DNA of 64,000 nt. Source: Nymphaea colorata. Lineage: Eukaryota; Streptophyta; Magnoliopsida; Nymphaeales; Nymphaeaceae. The position numbers and the translations under genes are program-made. The stretch is from positions 17,776,354-17,840,353 of the forward strand of contig NC_045139.1 of NCBI RefSeq assembly GCF_008831285.2, read 5' to 3'. Under the pieces are notes generated by a model, which did no database searches, was not told the origin of the DNA, and saw only the letters and a program-made list of their open reading frames with translations. Of the stretch, positions 21,176-33,900 are shown one piece after another. The first letter of the stretch is position 1, and each line of letters begins with the position of its first letter.

Positions 21176-23189
21176 ATGGCCTGTCAACAAGAGAAGGAGC
21201 TGCCGGCAGCATCAGACTGTGCGCTGCCATTGGTCTCCGTCAACCATGCCTCCTTCCTCTGCAGCTCCGTCGCCGACACTGCCAACTTCTATCAGGACGT
21301 TCTGGGCTTTGCTCTCATCAAGCGCCCTTCCTTTAACTTCGACGGTGCCTGGTATATATTATTAGCCCTCAATCTTTCGAAAGACGTTTTCTCGTCTCTT
21401 TGTTTCGTATCATGCAATTGTTCTCTCATCTTCGCAAAAGGTCTAACCAGTGAATTGACGATTGCACCATTAATAGCACAGTCCATTGGAAAGTACAAAC
21501 AGATTTGACCCTTATTGGTATGTTATTGTTTTACTTATTTGCCTAAAAAAATTGGGATCGATACAGTTTGAGAGAGACTAATGGAACACTTTAAAAACTG
21601 AGGTTCTATTAATCTACTTGAATATTTGAGACCGATACATGAAATAAACGTATTATTACTGTTGTCAAATGCCTCCATGTACTTATAATAAGTGTTTTAC
21701 ATTATCGGCTTGACAATAGTTCACATGTATTTGAGCCACACCTTTTCTAGGCAATAGCATGTCCTTTCAATTGCATCGTTTTTTACATGAACTTATATAT
21801 ATAATCATAAAAAATGTAAGACCCTTTATATATGTTGGATTAATCAGACGTTTCATAAGTTTATTCTTAAGTTAAAATCAATCACATACAAAGGCGAAGC
21901 CAGGAGGTGCTAGAAGCCATGCAGGCCCCCCTCACGTTTCTGAAAAATTGAAATTTACATATTAAATGATTCAAAAAACGCGAGTTTAGCCAGCCCCATA
22001 GCACTTTTGAAAAATCGATATTGGCTCCTGTGAAAAATTTTAAAAAATTGTGTTTATTATGTTGCATGACTGTTTGGCCCTCCCCAGGACGAAATTCTGG
22101 CTCCACCATTGATCACATAAGCCACATACATATCATGGATTAACTAAAACAACTTTTATAGTAGTGTTTGAATAACACATTGAAAAAATGTTCTTTCATG
22201 AAAAATGGTTTTGTAAAGATGATTTCTTTTTTAATGAGTTTTGATAAACATCTATTTCATGTTTGGGTGGGTAAGCAAAAACTGGTTTTTTCACTCCCTT
22301 ATGCAAACAGAGTTTGCTGTTTTCAAGCCATCCAAACAAGTCAAAAAAGGCATTTTGGTTTGGGTGTGTATCCAAACAAGTCCTTAACCTTGAGATCAAA
22401 GGGACCCTTACATATACACCTCCTTCTTCATCAGCTTAATGGAAGGCACGTCTCCTTTCATTCGTTTTAGATGATGCTTAATCAGATGAATATTCACTTT
22501 CTAAATTACTGTGAACAAACCATTTATTTTCGCTTAAGATACGACCCTGGTGGTTCGTCACTAGCCGTCTATTTTTACAGATCTACAGTGTGTTTGGAGG
22601 CAGAGGAGGAACCAAAAAATTTTCATGAGGTGGGCAAATTAAAGTTTTTAAAGGAGCCAAAATATCATTTTTCAAAATTTTTATAAAGAACAAGTAAAAT
22701 TTTCATTACATAAAACCATCTACTTAGATAATATTGATCAACCAGCATGGTAGGACGGGCTGCGTCTCCTTTCATTCGTTTAGGTGATCATTAATAAGAT
22801 GAATATTGACTTTCTAAATTTTCATGAATAAACCATTTATTATCGCTTAAGATAAGTTCGACACTGGCCACCCATTTTTACAGATGTACAACAACGTGTT
22901 TGGAGGCATGGAAGGAGTCAAAAATTTTTCATGAGACGAATTAAAGTTTCCAAAAGGGCTGAATTAAACCTCTATGTGGCAGGAGTTCACTTAAAGTTTA
23001 TTTTATTCCTTCTCTTGAGAGAAAACCCCATAGTGAATATTGACACTTTTGTTACTTGCAGGTTGTTCAATTGTGGCATAGGAATTCACTTGATTCAGTG
23101 CAGCTCCATCAGTGACATGCCCAGGAAGTCCCAAGTTATCAACCCCAAAGGCAATCACATCTCTTTCCAAGTAAGGACCGCAAGCTCTT

Positions 23190-23222
<33 letters not shown>

Positions 23223-23687
23223 CATGAACAAACTCTTAAGCTTGCATATGTTCCAAAACTTAGCTTACCTATTTCTCAAATAAACGGATGTATACCATAA
23301 AGGTAAAACTAAATGGCTGTACTTATTTAGTTAAAAAACATAATTTTTGCTAAGAAAAGAATGAACTGAAGGTTTCGGTTTTGTTTATTCAATTTATCAG
23401 CAAAGAACAGTTCAACTTTCTCTACCAATATTTTCTGAATCTCTTGGGAGAATATATTGCAGTGTGGAGACATGGAGCTGGTGAAGAAGAAGCTGGAGGC
23501 CATGAGCATCAAGTACGTGACGGGGATGGTGGAGGAAGGAGGAATAAGGGCGGACCAAGTCTTCTTTCACGACCCCGATGGATACATGATAGAGATTTGC
23601 AACTGTGAGAAGCTTCCAATTCTTTCTCTTCCGCCTTGCTCCATCAGCCAATCTTTCTTCACTTCAAACTGCAGTAATTCATCGTAG
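21176..23687 (+). CDS. Glyoxalase-I-like VOC superfamily protein
   Basis: Three exons, 21176-21351, 23062-23170 and 23463-23687, give 169 aa. The fold is a single VOC unit: SVNHASFLCSS opens the first beta strand, GIGIHLIQ the middle, GNHISFQ and DPDGYMIEICN the second half. By position the metal ligands would be His24, His68, His91 and Glu139. In true glyoxalase I the second ligand is Glu; here it is His, so lactoylglutathione lyase activity should not be assumed. Plants have a small clade of such short cytosolic proteins annotated as glyoxalase I family. Exon 1 ends within the Trp59 codon; intron 1 (1.7 kb) holds a MITE and a 314-bp tandem duplication; intron 2 holds a long T-tract. Start and stop are well supported. 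Confidence 0.92.
21881..22119. mobile_element. hAT-type MITE in glyoxalase-like intron 1
   Basis: The element is 21889-22111 (223 bp) between perfect 8-bp duplications ATCACATA (21881-21888 and 22112-22119). The left end begins CAAAGGCGAAGCCAGGAGG; the right end on the other strand begins CAATGGTGGAGCCAGAATT. The GGCGRAGCCAGG-like terminus relates it to the element at 7448-7623. Confidence 0.85.
22441..22990 (+). repeat. Tandem duplication (314-bp offset) in glyoxalase-like intron 1
   Basis: Two diverged direct copies share ordered landmarks: TCTCCTTTCATTCGTTT (22451 and 22765), AGATGAATATT, CCATTTATT, ATTTTTACAGAT and GTGTTTGGAGGCA, each displaced by about 310 bp. No reading frame is conserved between the copies. 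Confidence 0.8.
23194..23222. repeat. Poly(T) tract in glyoxalase-like intron 2
   Basis: About 29 consecutive T residues lie just after the exon 2 donor at 23170, preceded by CTTTC. This could be a decayed retroposon tail on the minus strand or simple slippage; nothing else supports an element. Confidence 0.7.
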
Positions 23688-23785
23688 CTCCATTTTAAAT
23701 ATCCTACCTTCAACTTTTAGCGTTGTTCTTTTCCTTTTCTTTGGATTTTTCATTGTTCCTTCCGATAAACAGTCTCACTCAAGGG

Positions 23786-24200
23786 GCCTTTAATGGCCTT
23801 GAATTTTGATTTTAAAATTAAAATTCTAGAAAGAAATTCGCTTTAAACTGAAATCCAAATGAAAATTTCAGTTCTAGTTTTCATTTGTATTCGGTGGTCT
23901 GGAATTCTGATTTCCCAATTGAAAATGATGCATTTGATAAAAAAAGAATTAAAATTTAGAATACATGAGTTAAAACCATCATGACATGTGCCTTGAAAAG
24001 AGATGATTTTTTTTTTTAAATTCTGAGATCACAACTCCACCACCTTGGGTAAAATCACAATTCGAAAATTTTGATTCAAGAATGAACCTATAATCCTGGA
24101 ATCAAAATTCTTGGTTTGACAATGCAATTCTTATCTCATAAAACATGATAATTTTAGTTATAGAATTCTACAATTCCAGCCTCATCAAACGCCTCCTGAA
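23786..24200. mobile_element. Probable MITE between the glyoxalase-like gene and RFT1
   Basis: The left end reads GGGGCCTTTAATGGCCTTGA and the right end, on the other strand, GGAGGCGTTTGATGAGGCTG, an imperfect inverted pair of about 26 bp. The interior is AT-rich with many AATTTTGA/TCAAAATT motifs. I could not identify a matching target duplication, so the exact borders are uncertain. Confidence 0.4.
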
Positions 24201-24981
24201 CTAAGTCAACTAGAACTTTGATCATGAACAAAATTTCACATGTTAGTATTTTAAAAAATGTTAATTTGGCCCCTATAAACTTTTAAAAGTATATAATAAA
24301 ACCCTGTGAAAAATTTTTGTGGCCCCAACAAAAAAAACCCTAGCTTCTGTAGCAAAATGACGTGTCAATAAAACTTTTACACATTATCGGCATGAATATT
24401 TGTAGGCAAGCCTCTCAGAGTTGCTGCTGCACGCAAAATCTCTTTGCAGAATTCCATTGGATCAAACTAAGATGGCGGAGGGTAAATTTACCAAGTGATG
24501 TTATGGCCACTGCATGGGCAATTGTAAAGCATTGCTCGTCTCCCCCTACATCTTTTCTTTCTTTCTAAATGTAACATGGTGTTTGTCCACCATCAGTTGA
24601 TTGTACTGGTTTAGCTTTCCACCTTTTTTGTAGTTGTGCTTTCTTGACAATTTGATACTCTCCGATAAAAACTTGTTGAAATTGAGCAACGCTTTCACTT
24701 TCTATTGTTTGTTGAGTCCTCAAAAATGCGTCCCTGGGGTGGAAGTTGGAACCATTTGTTCCCGAAAATTCTCGCCCTCCACAATCATTGCTATACATGA
24801 TTTCCCCGCATTCAAACGCGCCCTCCCAATAAAGCAACAGAGGAACGGAGTCCCTCGCTCTCAGTCTAATCTCTTTCTTTCTCTCTTGTCTCGCGCGCGC
24901 GCGCGAATCCTGTGGAGTCGTACAAGAAGGAGTCGTCGTCGAAGGATTCGCCCTCCCGATCCTGCAAGAATCGGTCTGAAA

Positions 24982-27900
24982 ATGGCGGACGGAGGTGCCG
25001 CCGGCGGTCGGAGGACCTTCAGCCTCACCCACACCTTCTTCTATCTTATTGGTACAGCACTGCTCCCCGATCCATCCGTAATATCTAGATGTTTAGTGCA
25101 AATTGCAGGCAAAATTTCTCTTGGTTTCAGCATAATCGCCTGCCCCGCTGTTAATTTACTGCCGTTTCTTGTCTGTTCCAGCGTCGCAGGTTCTGTCGAG
25201 GCTTCTTTCTTTTTTCTTGAATTTGTTGATTGCTCGCCGGCTTACGCAGGAGGACTACGCGGTAATGATCGTTCTTGTTTCCTTTCGTATTTCTGTTTTA
25301 TTTTCCGTGTCTCCGGCTGCTGCTACTGTGATTACTATTCCCGCGAAGTGCTATCGGAGCGTCGATATAATTGTTGAACTTATTCGATATTGAGGTTCAC
25401 TTCGATTCAGGAAAATGTCAAGCCGGTAAAATTTCGTTGGACTTGGTTAAAGGATAAAGTTAGTGGGTTCCTTGAGCAAGAACTTAATCGTCGCTGTCCT
25501 TGCACAGACCTAAGATTGCGATTTCCTGAAAAATACGAAGTACGTTGCCGTTGGTTTCGATTCTAGCGATGTCGAAATTGGTTCCCGGGAATACGGATGG
25601 AAACACTAATTGAATGAATGTGTAAACATATTCTGTATATGCGCATGCGCGTGCATGTATGTTGGGGATCAGATGCTATTACACAATATGCATGTGGAGA
25701 TGAATTTCTTTCTTCTTTTTTAGTTTGCGTCTAAGGCATTGGTTAGAATTATCTCGATCACATGTTCATTTTTGTAATCTTGGTTTGTACAATTTTCTGT
25801 AGCTTTATGCCATCCAATTTCATCTCTTGGTGACTTCCATTCTCTTTCTCACGCGTGAGGGTTTTCGACGGGCGTGCATGCGGACGGACCTTTTGTAAGA
25901 AAGTTTTCTTTGATGCCATCTAAAAGAGTGGTTGGGTGTTTATTTTTGTTAAAGATATTTCTTCCTGCTGACTAATACACTTTCTTCTCTTTCCTAGCTC
26001 TCGACACGTCGACTATTTTGCTTTTTATCTTGTTTTCTTTTCCAAAGTAAGTTCTGAGGTTCATCTGAATTTCCACCAGGTCCTCTCCCATGGGCATACC
26101 CCTTTCCTGTACGACTCGAATCTTCTGAAATTGATCTTGACTTCTCTTTAGTTGTCTTCAGAGGCTTCATTGGATTGTAAATGGTATAAATGTGTTTATA
26201 TGTGCATACTTCTATCGCAAGTGACAGAAAAGATCATAACGGTAACAACATGCATAAAGATCATAACCTTAACAACATGCATAACGGTATCTGGATTTAG
26301 ATTCCAAGATAAAGTAGAATCACTTAACTTTGTGGGCACTCTATTCATGTTACCATGTGAACTCTTATTTGTTACCTTCTTCAAATCCCAGGCATGGTGC
26401 AGATGTGGCTGAAAATTGTACCAAAATATTGGAAATAGCATGGTTGACTGTTCCTATTGGAGTTGTTTTTACAATTGGAGCTTGTGGTTCCGTCTTCTGG
26501 TGGCAAGCACTTAACTTTTCAGACCAATATGCACGTGATATCTTGCTTCATGGTAAGCTTTTTAGTTTCTGGAGTTACTAAAGTTTTGTGCTTTTATCAT
26601 AATATTCTTCTGGAGTCATGCTCTAGAACATTTTTTAACCTAATCTTGAATTTGACCCCCTTGTCTGTTTTTGGTATTCATTCAATTAATTTTGAACTTC
26701 ATGTCCACAAATTGGAGAGCTTGAATACTAGCTATACATTCAGCCTTAATGGCCTTGCGTCTAATTCATAGTATAATCATGGGAGTGTGCTGTCCCAACT
26801 TCTTTCAGCTCTTCTTGCATGGCCCTAATCCTCACATGCATTGATACTGGAAAATGTTGTTTTGGGTTTTATCATGCTTGTTCACCCTCACATTGATGCT
26901 ATCATGCTCCAGCGAGACTTTGATTTTACTATATATTTTGTAATTGCCCTGAAAAGATAGGTGATAATTGCAGTGCTAGGAGAGGGCCTTACATGAGAAT
27001 CATGAGCCAAAAAAAAAAAAAAAAACTAGTTAGCAATCTTTTGAAGAAATAGTCCCTGCCAAGAATTGCTGTTGAGTGTCACTTTTTATGTGAAATGCAT
27101 GAATTAATGGTCAGAAAAAACGTTATTCAACTCTTTAGATTCTTTTATTACTCTTTTGATCAAAAGAACTCGCAAATATTAACTACTATTTCTTCCGAGC
27201 AGCTTTAGAGGAGGAGTGAGATCCATTTTTTGGGGACTATAGACAAAAATCTGTCGTTAATGGCATATAGATAAATCTAGTCTCTCTATACACCACAGGG
27301 TGGTATTTACTTAACTCTTTTCCCATTGTCCACCAAGCTTGATCAAGCAAGCAGTCCTAGACCTGGTACAGTGTGGAGCCTCCTTTTTGCGCCCATGGAA
27401 CTAGAATGGTGCTAGATAGAGGCGTTTAGCTGAAAATAAAACTGAACATCAAATCGTGCCAAATGATATAGATTTTGGCAAAAATCACAATGGCAGGAAA
27501 GTTGATGAACAAATTGTTCAGCTTCAAGTATGTCATGCTTGAACTCACTAAAATTATTGTTTATGTGAAAAGAATTCTGAAGTGGTTGTTGAGTCTTGGG
27601 AGAATGCACAAGTGGTTGTGGAGTCTTTCCAATCTTTCGCTGGCAATTGGCGCTTAGATGCTAGAGTGCTTCTTAGAGTCAGAGACTATACATGTCTGAT
27701 ACTTTCACTATCTGTTTTTTGTTACCTATGTAAACATGTCTATAGGAAAAGTTCAAATTTGGAGTTTATGTGTAATCTGGCTTCATATCTCGTGCTCATC
27801 CATTAGTGGTTCTTAGATACTTATGGTTTATTGGTGCATTGTGTGTACTGAAACATAACACAGTGTGTCTCCATACTTCAAAATCATGAAACTGTGTTGC

Positions 27901-30900
27901 ACGTCTTTCTGGATTTTAATAGGTTTTGCGTGCATTCTGGAGATAGTATCAGAACCCTTCTACATACTTTCCCAAAACCTATTGCTGTTTGGTTTAAGGC
28001 TGAAGGTTGAAACAGTGGCAACTTTTTCTCGTTGTTGCATGACCTACTTTCTCATTGTCTGTGAAGCTAAAATGGTAAGTGCTAATGTTTTTGGACACTT
28101 CATTATGCAAATTTGTAAGTGGACTTGTTTTTAGCTTGTAGTTTACTTGAAGCTAAGTGCTTTGATCTGGTTCTAGTTTTTCCCTGCTATAAATCTGTTG
28201 ATTTGACAAGTTAAGGCTGTATAGAACTTAATTCTGTACATTCTTTTTGATCCTTTTATGAGTAGCCTGGTGCTTTTGGTGTAGACCTTAGCTTGATGGC
28301 ATAACTACACTTCATACATTATTCCACTGAATGACATTTTTAATCTTCATTATTATGAAACTGAATCTCAATAAATTTCTAAAGTGTTGTAACTGAAATG
28401 GGAGGTGCTAATTTTTTACTGAATTCTTGACTGCTAAATACATTAAATTAAAGAGGGTTATGTCATGTGCACATCTACATGAAGCCTTTGGGTTGCCACC
28501 AGTGAAATTTTCATTATTGCTTCTAAAATCAATGACATCAGTTCCTTAACTAGTGAAACGAAGTTGAATCAGAAGCTAAATTATAGAAGTGTCAGAGCCC
28601 AGCACCCCAGGAAAAAAAAAAGGTTGTTTTGGTGCTGGGTGGGGGGGTGGGTGGCAGAAGCTCAAATGGTTGTTGCTTTTGCACGTGGAGTGGCTGGATG
28701 CAACAGGAAAATGCATTTTTTAAAAGCATGCCTTGGATGCATACAAAGAAGGAGGGAGTGCCTTTTGAGCTGTAATGCAACAGAGGACTTATTGAGATGC
28801 CTGTGGGCTGGTTTATGGTGTCCCATTACTGATGTTCATCAAGCAGGCCATACTAGTTAGCTCGAGTCTTCTCTGGCAAGTGAGACCTCATATTCAGAAA
28901 CCTTTTGAGTTTTTTGAGGACCAAGAAGCCTGTTATTTCAACCGTTCCTGCAGAACATCACCTATCCTTTGTTTCATTAATCTAATTGTGAACCTGACAA
29001 GCTGCCAGCCTCCACTAACCTGTAAAAGAAATGTGTATTTGTTTGTATTGACAGTTATCATTATGGTGTTTATGCCATTTTTCGTAAGCACAACTTAGTT
29101 CAATCAAGCATCTGGCAGTCACCAATTCCATCATTTCCCTCTTTCATTTAGGCTGAGGTCTTACTGTGAACTCCACTCTCCACCTTTGTTTAGAACCTTC
29201 AATATATTAAATTATTAATCACTATCTTGCATTGGAAAAATGCACCTGCTCCTAATGTTACTGCTTTTGGAACTATCAGACTCATATTAATCAATAAGAA
29301 CCAGACAGTTAGTATATTCACAATTCAGCGAAAGCAGCTGTTCTCCTTGGTAGTATATAGTTTCCCTACTTTTGTAGCATAATTCTGTATTTCAAAATGA
29401 GACTTCATTTGGTTTCTGTTTAGGGGAGACTGGGAGTATCATGCGAGTAAAACTTTTATCCTTTTCTTTATCTTCTCAATTTTTTAGTTGTTGATGAACT
29501 GTAATGCAGGGAAAGGGACAAATATTTGCCATATCACAAGCTGCTTATGGAGCTTGCTTGCTGGTAGGCTATTCGGGGTACTTCCTCTTCTCTCAAGCAG
29601 TTGGAAGACCAAATCTCATTAGTGGGATTGTTCTTTTTCCTGCAAGGTAGGTATCTTCTACTTGCCCGTCCAACATTTATGTCTTCTTGTAACATGTTTC
29701 ACAGGATATGCAGCAGAGGTATGTCTTTTATAATTGGAAACTGGAATTCAGTAGTAGTTATCTTGTTTGTCTTTTTTCAGATTGTGTGATTGGAAGAAGT
29801 ATGACAAGAAGCTTTTGCATATGTGTGTTTTGTTTTCCTTCCAATCATTGCAGAAGTTGGTCCTGCAAGAAGGAGAGAAACTTGTTCTTGTTTTGTTCGA
29901 TACACCATATAATCAGGGTGTCTATGGCCTCGTAGAAAAACTAGGCAGGTATCCTTTCCAGAGGATTTTCTTGCAAAGATATGCACATACATCATCCTCC
30001 TGTTTTATCAGATGCCAGTTCTTTTGCTGCGAACTTCTTGTTGTTTAAGATCTCTCAGCCTTATAAGATCCGAATTTAATCAAACTTGAATATTATTACA
30101 GGAAGCTTAGTGGTGAGATCCGTACTTCAGCCTTTTGAAGAAAGCTTATTTACTGTATTTGCAAAGATTGCATCAGGTTTGATTTCCATGCCTCTTTAAT
30201 TTCTAGACCTGTGGTGTTCAGTTTCATTGAATTGAATTTAGAATGACATCTACATTTTTGGCTTAATTTTATTCATGACTTTGCTAGATTTTGTAAGATC
30301 ATCTATTAATTCTTTCTATTGTTCTCTTTGTTAATTTCTTTCCATGGACACTAGATTTGCTTGGAAGTTGTGTATTTGATTGCACAAAAAGTTTGGAGGA
30401 TCATTTCTGTTGTTAACTTGTTAATGTTGTCTCTTATTGTTGCGTTGAATTATATATTTTCATGTACATTTATTCAAGTGTTATCTCAATGTACACGCAA
30501 ATGCACATCTGTTTGAGTGTATATATCATTTTATGCATATCCATAAAGGAATCTAGAGTAATTAATTTAAATGAGTAGGATTTTGTTATGCCTAGTAAGG
30601 TCAGGATTGAGGTGGGTTTGTTGTTATCGTGTATCTTAGGTACCCAGACTTTCAAGGATGAATTAAAAGGCTCACTCTTGAGGCATATTATCCCTTGGAA
30701 ATCTCATGTATATCCAGGCTGGTCATAAATTATTTACTCAACTATCTTGAATTCCAAAGAAAAGTTGCAATTCCTCTTCCATATGTTTGTCCTTAATGCT
30801 AGAATTGAATGCCTGTCAACCCCTTTTTCACAATTAATGTACATGCAAGTATTTCTCCTCTTGTAAAATCATCTCAAGTCTTTTACCTTGGGCAGGGGGT

Positions 30901-33900
30901 AGTAATATCGATGGTCTATTTACCATATCCCTCATTGAAATATATATAACCAATGTTATCATTTATCAAAAGCATTGAGATGTAGCAAAGTACAACACTG
31001 AGTAACATCGATTCTTGAAGCATCATGTAATCCTCAAAGCATAATACACAAATTAAAAGTAAAATAATACGTATATGTGTAATCTGATTATATGTACAGA
31101 CATTTGCACACTTGCACATGCAGAGGCAGAACATAAATGTGTATTAGATTTTTTTCATTTTTCCCTTGGAGAAAGAAAGTAGAGAAAGGGATGTAAGGAA
31201 ATACAAAGATAAATGGAAGTTAGTCACAAAAAATCTGTCTTGTTAAAAAAAAACTTGATAAAAACGTTAAAACAATGAAAAAAAGACTGTCTTTTTTCCC
31301 TTTTTTTTGAAAAGCTCCAAATGAAATTTTCATGTCTTTTTCACGTTTTTATTGCTTTTTTTTTTTCTCATTATTTTTACATTTTTTTTGCTTTAAAGTT
31401 TAAAACTTAGGTTAGGAATATTTGTCTTTATTCCTATCATTACTAAAAGATCATTTTTATCATTTTATCATTTTATCAAGTTATTTTTTATGTTTTCTTG
31501 TTCGTTTTTCATTTATTTTACCTGTCCCTTATTTTTAGGAGTTTTTCTTTTCTACAAATTGCTGAATCTTTTCCGAGAATTTCAGCTTTGCTGAAAAATA
31601 TCTGAGAAACCTTACCGTTTAAAACCCATTAACGATATTTGTAACTATGAATAGAAACATAAAGCACACCAGATTTATTCAATGTGCAGAAAGAAATGTT
31701 ATGCAGAATAAACAAAAATAACATTGCACCCAAAAACCATACCCTAACAAACTGCAAAAGTTCATTTTCCTTTAGAAGAACAAAGAACAAGAAGAAGGTA
31801 AAAGGAGGAAAGAAAGGAAAAATGAAAAATAAAAAGGAAGAAATAAAAAAAGAAAAAGGAGAAGAAGAAAAGGAAGAAAGAGAAGAAGAAGAAGGATGGA
31901 GATCAAGCTCATTGGAGTCCGGCTGAAATTTGGCTGGAAGTTGCTGCTCAATGGATATTCATGGGTTCAGATGCATCAAGTTTAGGAAACGAACGAGGCA
32001 GCCCCAGAGCTTCCCTTTTTGTTAGACGTTTTTAGATTGAAGTGATTAAAATTGGATGCGCTGCGATTTTGACCCTCTTTTGAAGAACAAATAGTAGTTT
32101 GTGCCTTATATGTGAGGTAGCTTTCTTACGATAGCATGTCTTGTAGCATTCTGTGGTGTATGCGGTTGTACTTCAGCACTACTTTATTTGTGCACGGAAG
32201 CACTTGAGGTTACACTATGTTACGAGGCATCATTTTTCCCCTCAATGCACAATTTTGACAAAATTGTGTGTAGCACTATTGTATGTATCGTATGATACTG
32301 TGTATCATAGGATACCATTGTATGTTTTGACAACTGTGATATGATACACCACTCTTAAAAGGGTGGTGTATTGCACGTGAATCATACTTATGAGTGTTCA
32401 TAGCTATACATGCTTATATTTATCTATGACATGTTTTTTTATAAAGAGCATAGTATTTTCTTGATTTTTCCGATTTTTCTCTGTTTTTCTTGTTTTTTTC
32501 ATTTTTTAACTTAATTTTATAATATGTTTACCAATACATTATGATACAGCGTATCTATTGACCCGACCACTATGGGTTGGGATATCCACTTTATAACATT
32601 GTTGTATGGCCCTTCCTTTTCTATTCCAAGCCTTAAGGCTTGCCATGTGTTGTGTGAGTTCAAGACTAAAAAATAGGTCAAGGTTGGTAGTGGATGTCTG
32701 CGGGAAAGTAAGCATATACATGACCAGTTCACATAAGGTAATCAAAGGACTGAAGGAGCTAGATGTGGATTTCTGATAATCATATGCCACAAGTTTCTCC
32801 TTGGGTTTCTGACTTAAAATATAAATGGATTTCTGAAAATCACATGCAAGGTTGGTAGTGGATGTCAGCGGGAAAGTAAACATATACATGACCAGTTCAC
32901 AGAAGGTAATCAGAGGAGCTAGATGTGGATTCCTCATAATCATATGCCACAAGTTTCTTCTTGGGTTTCTGATTTAAAATATAAATGGATTTCTGATAAT
33001 CACATGCCACAAGTTTCTCCTTGGGTTGGACTTAAAATACAAATTAACTTGGTATAAGGAAAACCTGCACATACCATCTTGCACAGAGGGAGTGGATTAT
33101 GTATCTTATACACTTGCTTGGATTTGCATTTGCTTTCGATGCACTTAAATACTGAAAGTATATGGCTCATCTATTTTTTATTTTACTTTTTCTGCAGGAG
33201 AAAACTCTTCAAAGAACATTAGCTTGGAGAATCTTATTGTCCTGGCCTTGAAACTTGTCATTTTAATTGGTACAATTCTGATGTCTTTCTTTTCTGTTGA
33301 CTACTATTTATTTACAAAAAAAAAACCTTTAAATTTTGAACAGTTTCTGTATATCATGGAATAGGCTTTATGTTTCATCATGTTTGGTTGGATCAGTTAT
33401 CATACTTAAACCTAGGTCCTCACCATTTAGCATGTTGGGGGCATCAAAATCCTGTTTCTGACATTTGGTCCTGTTGCTGATCATCCTGTTGATTGTTGTC
33501 AGCCTAGTATTAGTACACAATTTTGTTTTGTGTTCATCTGCCAAACATGTACTTTTACCTTGCTGTTGGGGTTTATGTTTTATCTTTATTGAAATCCTGG
33601 AATGCTGAAATCTCCATTCATAATATAGCATCTGTTTCTCATCTACTTAAGAGTTGACACTTCTCTGTTTCATATTTGTACTGGCATGTATTAGGCTTTT
33701 GAAAACCAAAAGAAATAGTAAATAGTTCTTAAATGAGTTGCTTGTAGCATGACAATCTTAATTCCTTTTGTCCATGCACTCTTCAAATGTTTACTTCCAG
33801 TCTATTCTTTCCGTCCACTTGTCGCTTCCTAATTTGCACGTTCCTAATTCATATGCATTTCTTTTGACCTCTCATTTTTTCTTCGCCTTCTCATATGAAT

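Noticed and set aside
24634-24981. In-frame extension upstream of the RFT1 ATG
   Set aside because: It begins at a TTG, is Arg/Ser-rich and not RFT1-like, and lies in the expected promoter and leader.
26079-26160. Possible extra RFT1 exon after CCACCAG
   Set aside because: No suitable donor in phase, and exons 3 and 4 already join in frame with the conserved RFT1 order.
29705-29718. 14-bp putative micro-exon in RFT1 (flanked by CACAG and GTATGT)
   Set aside because: Including it breaks the reading frame; direct splicing of 29646 to 29781 gives the conserved [12 protein letters not shown] join.
31684-31926. 80-codon Lys/Glu-rich frame in RFT1 intron 8
   Set aside because: Artefact of a purine tract; no splice signals or conservation.
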